Assembly (NCBI RefSeq): GCF_030150285.1
Contig: NZ_JASLGE010000090.1
Location: 1 to 53,011, forward strand
DNA: 53,011 nt
Source of the DNA: Pseudomonas sp.
GTDB lineage: Bacteria > Pseudomonadota > Gammaproteobacteria > Pseudomonadales > Pseudomonadaceae
Reading direction: 5' to 3'
Positions 41,127-50,489 of this stretch are shown one piece after another. The notes beneath the pieces are model-generated. The model was not told the DNA's origin. It ran no database searches and saw nothing but the letters and a program-made list of their open reading frames with translations. The translations under genes were made by a program, and so were the position numbers. Every line of letters begins with the position of its first letter. The stretch's first letter is position 1.

Positions 41127-43049
41127 ATGAGTATTTTTAGCCACTTCCAACAACGCTTTGAATCCACACGCCAAGAAGAGCTGACGCTCCAGGAATACCT
41201 TGAGCTGTGCAAACAAGATAAAAGCGCTTACGCCTCGGCTGCCGAAAGGCTGCTGCTGGCCATTGGTGAACCGGAACTCCTGGACACCTCCAACAACTCC
41301 CGCCTGTCACGAATCTTCTCTAACAAAGTGATTCGACGCTATCCGGCCTTTGAGGACTTCCATGGGATGGAAGAATGCATCGACCAGATCGTTTCTTATT
41401 TCCGTCATGCGGCCCAAGGGCTCGAAGAGAAGAAACAAATTCTCTACCTGTTGGGGCCAGTCGGCGGCGGCAAGTCATCGCTCGCCGAAAAACTGAAACA
41501 ACTGATCGAAAAAGTACCGTTCTATGCCATCAAGGGCTCCCCTGTCTTCGAATCGCCACTAGGGCTGTTCAATGCCACAGAGGACGGTGCCATCCTCGAA
41601 GAAGACTTCGGCATCCCCAAGCGTTACCTGAGCACCATCATGTCGCCCTGGGCCACCAAACGCCTGGCCGAGTTCGGCGGTGACATCAGCCAGTTCCGCG
41701 TAGTGAAACTCTACCCTTCCATTCTTAATCAGATCGGGGTTGCCAAAACCGAGCCCGGCGATGAGAACAACCAGGATATTTCCGCACTGGTGGGTAAAGT
41801 CGATATTCGAAAACTAGAAGAATTCCCACAGAACGACGCCGACGCATACAGCTACTCGGGCGCGTTGTGCCGGGCCAACCAAGGCCTGATGGAATTTGTA
41901 GAAATGTTCAAGGCCCCCATCAAAGTCTTGCACCCTCTGCTGACCGCCACCCAAGAAGGCAACTACAACAGCACTGAAGGCCTGGGCGCGATTCCGTTTA
42001 ATGGCATCTTGTTGGCCCACTCCAACGAATCCGAGTGGCACACCTTCCGCAACAACAAGAACAACGAAGCCTTTATCGACCGCATTTACATCGTCAAAGT
42101 ACCGTATTGCCTGCGCGTCAGTGACGAAGTGAAAATCTACGACAAGCTGCTGTTCAACAGTTCGCTGGCCAAAGCCCATTGCGCGCCTGACACCTTGAAA
42201 ATGCTCGCTCAGTTCACTGTGCTGTCGCGCCTCAAAGAACCCGAAAACTCAAATATTTACTCGAAAATGCGGGTCTATGACGGCGAAAACCTGAAAGACA
42301 CCGACCCAAAAGCCAAATCAATCCAGGAATACCGCGATAGCGCAGGCGTTGACGAAGGCATGAACGGCCTTTCAACCCGGTTTGCCTTCAAGATCCTCTC
42401 GAAGGTGTTCAACTTTGACCCCCATGAGATCGCAGCCAACCCCGTGCATTTGCTTTACGTGCTGGAGCAGCAGATTGAGCAAGAGCAGTTTCAGGCAGAA
42501 ACCCGCGAACGCTATTTGCGCTTCCTCAAAGAGTACCTGGCACCGCGTTACATCGAGTTCATTGGCAAGGAAATCCAGACCGCCTACCTGGAGTCTTACA
42601 GCGAATACGGGCAAAACATCTTCGATCGGTACGTGCTCTATGCAGACTTCTGGATCCAGGACCAGGAATACCGCGACCCCGAAACCGGCGAAATACTCAA
42701 CCGCGTGGCCCTCAACGAGGAACTGGAGAAAATCGAGAAACCGGCCGGCATCAGCAACCCGAAAGATTTCCGCAACGAGATCGTCAATTTCGTGTTGCGC
42801 GCTCGTGCCAACAACAACGGCAAAAACCCGACCTGGCTCAGCTACGAAAAGCTTCGCGTGGTAATCGAGAAGAAAATGTTCTCCAACACTGAAGACCTGC
42901 TGCCGGTTATCAGCTTCAACGCCAAGGCGAGCAAGGAAGATCAACAGAAACACAACGACTTCGTTACACGAATGGTCGAGCGCGGTTACACCGACAAACA
43001 AGTACGGCTGCTCTCCGAGTGGTACCTGCGGGTCAGAAAGTCGCAGTGA
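41127..43049 (+). CDS. prkA: PrkA-family serine protein kinase (YeaG)
   Basis: AAA+-like protein kinase acting in stationary-phase and nutrient-stress responses. The 640-residue protein has the Walker A GPVGGGKSSLAEKL near residue 107 and a C-terminal PrkA domain (about 400-640). The ATG at 41127, after GCGAGGTG, gives MSIFSHFQQRFE; an in-frame ATG at 41067 is rejected. It heads the prkA-yeaH-ycgB module found together in many proteobacteria. Confidence 0.95.
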   Translation: MSIFSHFQQRFESTRQEELTLQEYLELCKQDKSAYASAAERLLLAIGEPELLDTSNNSRLSRIFSNKVIRRYPAFEDFHGMEECIDQIVSYFRHAAQGLEEKKQILYLLGPVGGGKSSLAEKLKQLIEKVPFYAIKGSPVFESPLGLFNATEDGAILEEDFGIPKRYLSTIMSPWATKRLAEFGGDISQFRVVKLYPSILNQIGVAKTEPGDENNQDISALVGKVDIRKLEEFPQNDADAYSYSGALCRANQGLMEFVEMFKAPIKVLHPLLTATQEGNYNSTEGLGAIPFNGILLAHSNESEWHTFRNNKNNEAFIDRIYIVKVPYCLRVSDEVKIYDKLLFNSSLAKAHCAPDTLKMLAQFTVLSRLKEPENSNIYSKMRVYDGENLKDTDPKAKSIQEYRDSAGVDEGMNGLSTRFAFKILSKVFNFDPHEIAANPVHLLYVLEQQIEQEQFQAETRERYLRFLKEYLAPRYIEFIGKEIQTAYLESYSEYGQNIFDRYVLYADFWIQDQEYRDPETGEILNRVALNEELEKIEKPAGISNPKDFRNEIVNFVLRARANNNGKNPTWLSYEKLRVVIEKKMFSNTEDLLPVISFNAKASKEDQQKHNDFVTRMVERGYTDKQVRLLSEWYLRVRKSQ

Positions 43050-43071
43050 ACCCGCGATAAGCCTCAAGCCT

Positions 43072-43119
43072 CAAGCTGCAAGAAGAACATGCGCAGTGTG
43101 TGCTTCGCCTTGCAGCTTG
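43072..43119. repeat. Inverted AAGCTGCAAG repeat between prkA and yeaH
   Basis: CAAGCTGCAAG (43072-43082) and CTTGCAGCTTG (43109-43119) are inverted copies, with further partial copies around them (CTCAAGC, CTTGAAGCTGC). This is a small Pseudomonas intergenic repeat inside the prkA-yeaH operon; as RNA it would form an 11-bp stem that could affect downstream gene dosage. Confidence 0.65.
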
Positions 43120-43152
43120 CAGCTTATACCTTGAAGCTGCCCGGAGGGCCTT

Positions 43153-44427
43153 ATGAGCTATGTGATCGACCGACGCCTCAATGGCAAGAACAAGAGCACG
43201 GTAAACCGCCAGCGTTTCCTGCGGCGTTACCGCGACCATATCAAGAAGGCCGTTGAAGAGGCCGTAGGCCGCCGCTCCATCACCGACATGGAGCATGGCG
43301 AGCAAATCAGCATCCCGGGCCGCGACATTGACGAGCCTGTGCTGCATCACGGCCGCGGGGGCAAGCAAACCGTGGTTCACCCCGGCAATAAAGAATTCAC
43401 CAGTGGCGAGCATATTCAGCGCCCGCAGGGGGGCTCTGGCGGGGGTGGCGGGCCGGGCAAAGCGGGTAATTCCGGCGAAGGCATGGACGAGTTCGTGTTT
43501 CAAATCACCCAGGAAGAGTTCCTCGAATTCATGTTCGAAGACCTCGAATTACCTAACCTGGTCAAACGCAACCTGACCGGCACCGACACATACAAATCCG
43601 TTCGCGCAGGCATCAGCAACGAGGGTAACCCGTCCCGCATCAACATCATCCGCACGCTGCGCTCAGCCCATGCGCGGCGCATTGCACTGTCCGGCAGCAG
43701 TCGCGCCAAGCTCAAGGAGGCCAAGGCCGAACTTGAGCGGCTAAAACGTGAAGAGCCTGACAACTTCGGCGATATCAAAGACATTGAGGCTGAAATTGAG
43801 AAACTCAGTGCGCGAATTCATCGCGTGCCCTTCCTCGACACCTTTGACCTCAAATACAACCTGCTGGTCAAACAGCCCAACCCCAGTTCCAAAGCGGTGA
43901 TGTTTTGTCTCATGGACGTTTCTGGATCGATGACCCAGGCCACCAAGGACATTGCCAAGCGCTTTTTCATCCTGCTGTACCTGTTCCTGAAGCGAAACTA
44001 CGACAAGATTGATGTGGTTTTCATTCGGCACCACACCAGCGCCCGCGAAGTGGATGAAGAGGAGTTTTTTTACTCGAGGGAAACCGGCGGCACCATTGTT
44101 TCCAGTGCACTCAAACTGATGCAGGAGATCATGGCCGAACGCTACCCCACCAACGAGTGGAACATTTACGCAGCGCAGGCTTCGGATGGCGACAACTGGA
44201 ACGATGACTCTCCCATTTGCCGCGACATCCTGATCAACCAGATCATGCCATTTGTGCAGTACTACACGTATGTCGAAATCACCCCGCGTGAGCACCAGGC
44301 ACTCTGGTACGAGTACGAGCGCATCGGTGCGGCATTTGCAGACACCTTCGCTCAGCAGCAACTGGTCTCGGCCGGTGATATCTATCCGGTCTTCCGTGAA
44401 CTCTTCCAGCGCAGGTTAGTGACATGA
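43153..44427 (+). CDS. yeaH: YeaH-family protein (DUF444, VWA-like)
   Basis: A 424-residue protein of uncertain function that partners PrkA genetically. The N terminus is basic, followed by a Gly-rich low-complexity linker (QGGSGGGGGPGKAG, about residues 94-110). The von Willebrand A-like core has a MIDAS motif MDVSGSMTQ near residue 255. An excellent GGAGGG ribosome binding site precedes the ATG. The stop overlaps ycgB by four bases. Confidence 0.92.
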   Translation: MSYVIDRRLNGKNKSTVNRQRFLRRYRDHIKKAVEEAVGRRSITDMEHGEQISIPGRDIDEPVLHHGRGGKQTVVHPGNKEFTSGEHIQRPQGGSGGGGGPGKAGNSGEGMDEFVFQITQEEFLEFMFEDLELPNLVKRNLTGTDTYKSVRAGISNEGNPSRINIIRTLRSAHARRIALSGSSRAKLKEAKAELERLKREEPDNFGDIKDIEAEIEKLSARIHRVPFLDTFDLKYNLLVKQPNPSSKAVMFCLMDVSGSMTQATKDIAKRFFILLYLFLKRNYDKIDVVFIRHHTSAREVDEEEFFYSRETGGTIVSSALKLMQEIMAERYPTNEWNIYAAQASDGDNWNDDSPICRDILINQIMPFVQYYTYVEITPREHQALWYEYERIGAAFADTFAQQQLVSAGDIYPVFRELFQRRLVT

Positions 44428-45986
44428 CCGCCAAAGAGAATAATCGCCATCCCATCTCCACTGGCTCAGAGTGGACCTTTGAACTGATCCAGGCCTATGA
44501 CCGGGAAATCGGCCGCTTGGCCGAACGTTATGCGCTGGACACTTACCCCAACCAGATTGAAGTCATCACGGCCGAACAAATGATGGATGCCTACGCCTCC
44601 GTGGGCATGCCGTTGGGTTATCACCATTGGTCCTACGGCAAACATTTTTTGAGTACCGAGAAATCCTACAGCCGAGGCCAAATGGGGCTGGCCTATGAAA
44701 TCGTCATCAATTCTGATCCGTGCATTGCTTATCTGATGGAAGAAAACACCATCTGCATGCAAGCGCTGGTGGTTGCGCACGCCTGCTATGGTCATAACAG
44801 TTTCTTCAAAGGCAATTACCTGTTCCGCACCTGGACAGACGCCAGCTCGATCATCGACTACCTCGTGTTCGCCAAGCAGTACATCATGCAATGCGAAGAG
44901 CGCCACGGCATCGACGCCGTCGAAGACTTGCTCGACTCCTGCCATGCACTCATGAATTACGGCGTAGACCGTTACAAACGGCCATACCCGATTTCGGCCG
45001 AAGAGGAACGTCGCCGGCAAAAAGACCGCGAAGAGCACCTGCAAAAACAGATCAACGATCTGTGGCGCACCATTCCAAAAAGCGCAGACAAACACAGCGA
45101 AAAGGACAACGCCCGCTTTCCTGAAGAACCACAGGAAAACATTCTGTACTTCATAGAAAAACATGCCCCGCTACTGGAACCCTGGCAGCGCGAGATCGTG
45201 CGAATCGTGCGCAAAATTGCCCAGTATTTTTACCCGCAGCGGCAAACACAGGTAATGAACGAAGGTTGGGCGACGTTCTGGCATTACACCTTGATGAACG
45301 ACCTCTATGACGAAGGCCTGGTCACAGAAGGCTTTATGATGGAGTTCCTGACTTCGCACACCAGCGTGATTTTCCAACCGGGCTTCGACAGCCCCTACTA
45401 CAGTGGAATAAACCCCTACGCGCTGGGTTTTGCGATGTACCGGGACATCCGGCGTATCTGCGAAGCGCCCACCGAGGAAGACCACCGCTGGTTCCCGGAC
45501 CTGGCGGGCAGCGATTGGCTGTCCAGTATCAAATTCGCCATGAGCAGTTTCAAGGACGAGAGTTTTATTCTGCAGTACCTGTCTCCCAAGGTCATTCGCG
45601 ACCTTAAGCTGTTCAGCATCATGGACGACGACCTGAAAGACGACTTGCTGGTACCCGCCATTCACGATGAGAACGGTTACCGCATCATTCGAGAAACCTT
45701 GGCTGCTCAGTACAACCTGGGCAACCGCGAACCCAACGTACAGATCTGGAGCATCGACCGCCGCGGCGATCGCTCATTGACCTTGCGCCATCAACAACAC
45801 GACCGTAAGCCCTTGGGAGACTCAACGGACGAAGTGCTCAAGCACTTGCATCGTTTGTGGGGCTTCGATATCCACCTCGAAACCCTGCAAGGCGAGCAGA
45901 TCATGAAAACCCATCATGTACCCCCAAAAGGCGAGCATGGCGACACTGATTACGGGCGCCTGGACATGGGGGCCATCCACCTGTGA
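44424..45986 (+). CDS. ycgB: SpoVR-family protein YcgB
   Basis: A 520-residue cytoplasmic protein of the SpoVR family, named after a Bacillus spore-cortex gene but widespread in non-sporulating bacteria, biochemical role unknown. Characteristic stretches are YGHNSFFKGNYLFRTWTDA, NEGWATFWHYTLMNDLYDEG and the C-terminal VLKHLHRLWGFDIHLET. It is the third gene of the prkA-yeaH-ycgB unit (ATGA overlap with yeaH). Confidence 0.94.
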   Translation: MTAKENNRHPISTGSEWTFELIQAYDREIGRLAERYALDTYPNQIEVITAEQMMDAYASVGMPLGYHHWSYGKHFLSTEKSYSRGQMGLAYEIVINSDPCIAYLMEENTICMQALVVAHACYGHNSFFKGNYLFRTWTDASSIIDYLVFAKQYIMQCEERHGIDAVEDLLDSCHALMNYGVDRYKRPYPISAEEERRRQKDREEHLQKQINDLWRTIPKSADKHSEKDNARFPEEPQENILYFIEKHAPLLEPWQREIVRIVRKIAQYFYPQRQTQVMNEGWATFWHYTLMNDLYDEGLVTEGFMMEFLTSHTSVIFQPGFDSPYYSGINPYALGFAMYRDIRRICEAPTEEDHRWFPDLAGSDWLSSIKFAMSSFKDESFILQYLSPKVIRDLKLFSIMDDDLKDDLLVPAIHDENGYRIIRETLAAQYNLGNREPNVQIWSIDRRGDRSLTLRHQQHDRKPLGDSTDEVLKHLHRLWGFDIHLETLQGEQIMKTHHVPPKGEHGDTDYGRLDMGAIHL

Positions 45987-46047
45987 TGCACGCGAGCCTC
46001 CGTTAGCACAGCGCAAGCGCTATCCTGTCGGGCTAACGGAGGTTTTT

Positions 46048-47277
46048 ATGAAGATCTATAAAGTGGGCGGCGCAGTGCGCGATCGCCTATTGGGCAAACC
46101 CTTCACTGACATTGACCGGGTCGTGGTAGGCGCAAGCGCAGAGCAAATGCTCGCCAATGGCTATCGCCCCGTGGGCTCTGATTTCCCGGTCTTTCTTCAC
46201 CCTATAACCGGCGAAGAGTACGCACTCGCCCGCACCGAGCGCAAAAGCGGCCATGGGTATGGCGGCTTCGTCTTTCATGCCAGCCCCGACGTGACCCTCG
46301 AAGAAGACCTGATGCGCCGCGACCTGACCATCAACGCGATGGCTGAAGACGACGCGGGCAATATCATCGACCCCTATCATGGGCAACAAGACCTGGAAGC
46401 ACGCTTATTACGTCATGTTTCCCCCGCGTTCGCCGAAGATCCATTACGCGTCCTGCGCGTGGCCCGCTTTGCGGCGCGCTTTGCAGGGCTCGGTTTTACC
46501 GTCGCCCCTGACACACTTGAACTGATGCGCCAACTCTCTGGCTCCGGCGAATTGCAAGCGCTGACGCCAGAACGCTGCTGGAAAGAAATGTCCCGCGCAT
46601 TGATGGAGGATTGCCCACAAGTATTTATTGAAGTGCTGCGCAACTGCGGAGCGCTCGAGGTATTACTGCCCGAAGTGAACGCTTTGTTTGGGGTTCCTCA
46701 GCCGGCGCTCCATCACCCGGAAATCGATAGCGGCCTCCACACCCTAAGCGTGCTTGAGCAGTGCGCACTGCATCACCAGCCTTTAACTGTGCGCTGGGCC
46801 TGCCTGCTGCATGACTTGGGCAAAGGCCTGACGCCCGAAGACCAATGGCCAAGACATATTGCCCACGAGCACAAAGGGTTGCGCCTGATCAAAGCTGTCA
46901 ATGAACGCTTCAAGGTGCCTCGAGACTGCCAGGAGTTAGCGCTGCTGGTGGGCGAGTACCACACCCACGGCCATCGCGCCCTTGAACTCAGAGCATCAAC
47001 ACTGCTGGAGTTGCTGCAACGGTTTGATGTGTATCGTCGCCCGCAGCGCTTTGAAGAGTTCGTGGCGGCTTGTGAGATGGACGCCAGAGGGCGGCTGGGG
47101 CTGGAGAACAGGCCTTATCCACAAGCTGACTACCTGCGCGCAGCCGCACTGGCAGCCCAGGCCGTGGCCGTTCAACCCCTACTGGAACAAGGCTTCAAAG
47201 GCCCAGAGCTGGGCGAAGCCCTCAAGCACGAACGGCTCAAGGCCCTTCAAGCCTACAAGGACGCCGCCAAACACTGA
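46048..47277 (+). CDS. cca: Multifunctional CCA-adding enzyme with HD domain
   Basis: Adds and repairs the CCA end of tRNAs. The 409-residue protein has KVGGAVRDRLLG and the catalytic DxD as DIDRVVVG, then RRDLTINAMAEDD and a C-terminal HD domain (LLHDLGKGLTPEDQWP), the arrangement of the gamma-proteobacterial enzyme with phosphodiesterase/phosphatase activity. The ATG at 46048 follows GGAGG; the 44-codon in-frame upstream extension overlaps ycgB and is rejected. Confidence 0.95.
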   Translation: MKIYKVGGAVRDRLLGKPFTDIDRVVVGASAEQMLANGYRPVGSDFPVFLHPITGEEYALARTERKSGHGYGGFVFHASPDVTLEEDLMRRDLTINAMAEDDAGNIIDPYHGQQDLEARLLRHVSPAFAEDPLRVLRVARFAARFAGLGFTVAPDTLELMRQLSGSGELQALTPERCWKEMSRALMEDCPQVFIEVLRNCGALEVLLPEVNALFGVPQPALHHPEIDSGLHTLSVLEQCALHHQPLTVRWACLLHDLGKGLTPEDQWPRHIAHEHKGLRLIKAVNERFKVPRDCQELALLVGEYHTHGHRALELRASTLLELLQRFDVYRRPQRFEEFVAACEMDARGRLGLENRPYPQADYLRAAALAAQAVAVQPLLEQGFKGPELGEALKHERLKALQAYKDAAKH

Positions 47278-47288
47278 CTCTACCCTTC

Positions 47289-47351
47289 GTAGGAGCCAAC
47301 TTGCTCGCGATCTTTTGATCGTTAAAAGATCGCGAACACGTTGGCTCCTAC
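47289..47351. repeat. 63-bp nested palindrome between cca and folK (likely shared terminator)
   Basis: Outer arms GTAGGAGCCAAC and GTTGGCTCCTAC (12 bp) enclose inner arms CGCGATCTTTT and AAAAGATCGCG (11 bp) around loop GATCGTT. The structure could fold as a long cruciform or RNA hairpin. The inner arms are the same as those of the estA/trpE terminator at 17966-18002. The GTAGGAGC...GCTCCTAC type is common at gene ends in fluorescent pseudomonads. Confidence 0.85.
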
Positions 47352-47436
47352 AGGTGAATGAAGTGCGCCCCGTTCTTTGCGCGACAACGCAGCGTAAGAC
47401 GGGGCGGCCCCGCCTGCGAAGTCAACAGGGGGTCAA

Positions 47437-47955
47437 TCAAAGCAGCTCTGCTGGCGTCAATGGCACGCCCCGCCATTCAAACGCCACAGGTGCCAGCACT
47501 TGATCGATCTGCGCATCGCCCCACAACTGCGCAAGGGTTTTGCCCACCCCCTGATGCAGCTTGTCCGGCGCAATCAAAGATAACGGCCAAAGCACAAACG
47601 CATTCTTGAGAATCTCCGCTCGTGGCAAGGTCACGTGCTTGAAGTCGCCCACCAAATCGCCGTAGAACAACACGTCGATATCCAGCGGCAATCCTTTGCG
47701 ATCAGGTGCATAACGCCCGTTATCCGCTTCAATCAGCTTTAAACGTCGGCTTAACTCAACGAGCGGCAAGTCTGTTTCTGCCTTCACGACCAGGTTGAAA
47801 AAAGGCCCGCTTTTGATACCGACCGGCTGGCTTTCAAACACGGCCGAACACGTCATGCCTTGCAGAAATTCGGCAAGCGCATCCAGCCCGGCACACAAGT
47901 GCGCTTCACGTTCAATGTTGCTTCCCAGGCCGAGGTAAATCTGAGTTAGCGACAT
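47437..47955 (-). CDS. folK: 2-amino-4-hydroxy-6-hydroxymethyldihydropteridine pyrophosphokinase
   Basis: Pyrophosphorylates the pterin precursor of folate. The 172-residue protein has IYLGLGSNIEREAHL at the N terminus, FFNLVVKAET, and the motif DRKGLPLDIDVLFYGD corresponding to the family GPRTLDLDIL box. The position after folB, overlapping it by ten bases, suggests one folate transcript. Confidence 0.93.
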   Translation of the reverse strand: MSLTQIYLGLGSNIEREAHLCAGLDALAEFLQGMTCSAVFESQPVGIKSGPFFNLVVKAETDLPLVELSRRLKLIEADNGRYAPDRKGLPLDIDVLFYGDLVGDFKHVTLPRAEILKNAFVLWPLSLIAPDKLHQGVGKTLAQLWGDAQIDQVLAPVAFEWRGVPLTPAELL

Positions 47956-48299
47956 CCGCGCTCGATCTCCACGCCCACCCCTGTCGCCGCCGCAACGGCA
48001 CCGGGTTTGGTCAGTTTGAGGTGCAGCCAGGGAATACCGAACTCACTCATGAGCACTTCAGCCAGACGTTCGGCAAAGGTCTCTACCAACTGGAATTGAG
48101 CATGCTCGGCAAATGCCTGAATGCGCGACGAAACGCTCGCATAATCCAGCGCCAGGGTCAGATCATCGCCTGCAGCAGCCGGGCGGTTGTCCCACGCGAA
48201 ACTCAGATCCAGGCGTAAACATTGCCGGATACCACGTTCCCAGTCATAAGCACCGATCACGGTGTCAACTTCCAGGCCTTCGATAAACACTCTGTCCAA
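47946..48299 (-). CDS. folB: Dihydroneopterin aldolase, TTG start
   Basis: Cleaves dihydroneopterin to the FolK substrate. The 117-residue protein begins DRVFIEGLEVDTVIGAYDWERG and has VETFAERLAEVL and the Lys of LKLTKPGAV, typical of FolB. An ATG at 48323 is in frame, but the TTG at 48299, 7 nt after GGAGA, gives the family N terminus and length, so I favour it. It is divergent from plsY. Confidence 0.92.
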   Translation of the reverse strand: MDRVFIEGLEVDTVIGAYDWERGIRQCLRLDLSFAWDNRPAAAGDDLTLALDYASVSSRIQAFAEHAQFQLVETFAERLAEVLMSEFGIPWLHLKLTKPGAVAAATGVGVEIERGCR

Positions 48300-48373
48300 G
48301 CACTTTTCTCCGCAGCACGACAAGGGCGCATGGCGCCGTTAGAATCAGGGCGTCCTCGCCCGGAATAGTTAGC

Positions 48374-48943
48374 ATGTTTTGGTTACTGGCGATCATCGCC
48401 TACCTGCTCGGCTCTCTGTCCTTCGCCATTTTGCTCAGCCGCCTGACGGGAACCCCCGACCCGCGAATGAGTGGATCAGGCAATGCGGGCGCAACCAACA
48501 TGTTACGCCTGGCCGGCAAAAAGCTGGCCGTACTGACCCTGCTCGGTGACCTGTGCAAAGGCTTATTGCTTGTGCTCTTGGCCGACCGCCTGGGGTTCAC
48601 TCTTCAAGAGCAAGCCTGGGTCGGGCTCTGCGTGGTGCTCGGGCACATGTACCCGGTGTACTTTCACTTCAAGGGCGGCAAAGGTGTTGCCACAGCCGCC
48701 GGCATGCTACTGGGGCTTTACCCCCTCGCCGCACTACTGGCCATGGCCGCTTGGCTACTGACATTCCAGTTGACCCGCACCAGCTCACTGGCCGCATTGA
48801 TTGCCACCCCCTTGACCCTGCCACTGCTGGCCTGGCAGGCACCTGCCGCCTTACTGCCCATGAGTGCTTTGACGGCACTGATCGTATGGCGACATCGCCG
48901 TAATTTACGCGACCTGATGGCCGGGCGCGAACGCCATTTCTGA
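48374..48943 (+). CDS. plsY: Glycerol-3-phosphate acyltransferase PlsY
   Basis: Inner-membrane enzyme using acyl-phosphate to acylate glycerol-3-phosphate, the first step of phospholipid synthesis. The 189-residue protein has about five membrane segments and the three conserved motifs: GSGNAGATNMLR near residue 35, GHMYPVYFHFKGGKGVATAAG near residue 95, and a C-terminal WRHRRNLRDLMAGRE. It is convergent with tsaD. Confidence 0.95.
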   Translation: MFWLLAIIAYLLGSLSFAILLSRLTGTPDPRMSGSGNAGATNMLRLAGKKLAVLTLLGDLCKGLLLVLLADRLGFTLQEQAWVGLCVVLGHMYPVYFHFKGGKGVATAAGMLLGLYPLAALLAMAAWLLTFQLTRTSSLAALIATPLTLPLLAWQAPAALLPMSALTALIVWRHRRNLRDLMAGRERHF

Positions 48944-48996
48944 ATCGCGTCAGTGAAGGCACACCAGGCTCAGCCATACGCCCTGCAGTCCGGCGT

Positions 48997-50022
48997 TTAC
49001 AACGGTGGCAACTGCTCCATTGGCCAGCGCGCCTGCACACTGATAGCCAGGCTTTCATGCTGCCCCGCCTGCAAGCGCTGACACCCCGCAAAAGCAATCA
49101 TCGCGCCGTTGTCGGTGCAAAACTCAGGGCGCGCGTAGTACACATCGCCCTTCATGTCGCCGAGCATTTTTTCAAGCGAAAGCCTTAACGCCTTGTTAGC
49201 GCTGACTCCGCCCGCGATGACCAAGCGATTCATGCCCGCCTGCTTGAGTGCCCGCTTGCACTTAATGGTCAAGGTATCGACCACCGCCTGCTGAAACGCC
49301 AAGGCAATATCGCTACGCGTTTGCTCGCTGTCATCGCCTGCTGCTACGCAGCGCTGCCAGGTGTTGAGCGCGAAGGTTTTAAGGCCGCTGAAGCTAAACT
49401 CAAGCCCGGGACGGTCGGTCATCGGGCGCGGAAACACGAACCGCCCCGCAACACCCTTGGCGGCCAAACGTGCGATCTCCGGGCCGCCCGGATAGTTGAG
49501 CCCCATCATCTTGGCGGTCTTGTCGAACGCTTCCCCGGCCGCATCGTCGAGGGTCTCGCCCAACAACTCGTATTGACCGATCCCATCGACCCGCACCAAC
49601 TGCGTATGACCGCCCGACACCAACAAAGCGACGAACGGGAACTGCGGAGGTTGCGCTTCCAGCATGGGGGCCAGTAAATGGCCTTCCATGTGGTGTACAC
49701 CCAAGGCCGGAATGCCCCAGGCAAACGCCAACGCCTGAGCGCAGGATGCCCCAACCAGAAGGGCTCCCACCAGGCCAGGGCCTGCCGTGTAGGCAACCGC
49801 ATCAATTTCTGTGGCCACACAATCTGCTTCAGCCAACACCTGACGAATCAACGGCAGCATGCGCTTGACGTGATCCCGTGACGCCAGCTCGGGAACGACA
49901 CCGCCATAGGCACGATGCAGGTCAATCTGACTGAACAGCGCATCGGCCAAAAGCCCGCGCTCACTGTCATACAGCGCGACTCCGGTTTCGTCGCAGGAGG
50001 TTTCCAATCCCAGTACTAGCAT
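48997..50022 (-). CDS. tsaD: tRNA N6-threonylcarbamoyladenosine transferase TsaD
   Basis: Transfers the threonylcarbamoyl group to A37 of ANN-decoding tRNAs with TsaB and TsaE. The 341-residue ASKHA-fold protein has LVLGLETSCDETGVALYD, the metal-binding GVHHMEGHLLAP, LLVSGGHTQLV and GGVSANKALR. It is divergent from rpsU across a 198-nt region. Confidence 0.97.
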   Translation of the reverse strand: MLVLGLETSCDETGVALYDSERGLLADALFSQIDLHRAYGGVVPELASRDHVKRMLPLIRQVLAEADCVATEIDAVAYTAGPGLVGALLVGASCAQALAFAWGIPALGVHHMEGHLLAPMLEAQPPQFPFVALLVSGGHTQLVRVDGIGQYELLGETLDDAAGEAFDKTAKMMGLNYPGGPEIARLAAKGVAGRFVFPRPMTDRPGLEFSFSGLKTFALNTWQRCVAAGDDSEQTRSDIALAFQQAVVDTLTIKCKRALKQAGMNRLVIAGGVSANKALRLSLEKMLGDMKGDVYYARPEFCTDNGAMIAFAGCQRLQAGQHESLAISVQARWPMEQLPPL

Positions 50023-50220
50023 GGGTCTACGCCTTGTAGAGGCTAAATTCGAAGCGGCGCATAATAGTCGCCACTCCCGCCCCCGGCCAGCGGTTTTCGA
50101 TCAGAGGCTTTGCATTCCGGGTCATGAGGGGTTAACATCCGCAACCCTTAAAAACCGACGTCTTTCAACGCGATTTTGCCTTGAGACGTTGACCCCGGTA
50201 ATGAATGAAGGTAGCTCTGG

Positions 50221-50436
50221 ATGCCAGCCGTCAAAGTAAAAGAGAACGAACCCTTCGACGTAGCTCTGCGTCGTTTCAAGCGCTCCTGCGAAAAAGCCGG
50301 TGTTCTGGCTGAAGTTCGCAGCCGCGAATTTTACGAGAAGCCGACTTCTGAGCGTAAGCGCAAAGCAGCAGCAGCTGTCAAGCGTCACGCGAAGAAAGTT
50401 CAGCGCGAGCAGCGCCGCGCCGTTCGTCTGTACTAA
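50221..50436 (+). CDS. rpsU: 30S ribosomal protein S21
   Basis: A 71-residue basic protein needed for translation initiation. The N terminus [20 protein letters not shown] and the Lys/Arg-rich C terminus match S21 closely. GAAGG precedes the ATG. It is the first gene of the rpsU-dnaG-rpoD macromolecular-synthesis group. Confidence 0.98.
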
Positions 50437-50467
50437 TACACAGACGATCGTTGCACGCTTCTGCCAA

Positions 50468-50486
50468 GCCCGGCCTAAAGCCGGGC
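50468..50486 (+). terminator. Hairpin after rpsU
   Basis: Perfect 7-bp stem GCCCGGC/GCCGGGC with loop CTAAA, 31 nt past the rpsU stop. There is no U-tract, so partial termination is likely, similar to the rpsU-dnaG attenuator known in enterics; that would explain the high S21 to primase ratio. Confidence 0.65.
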
Positions 50487-50489
50487 CGT

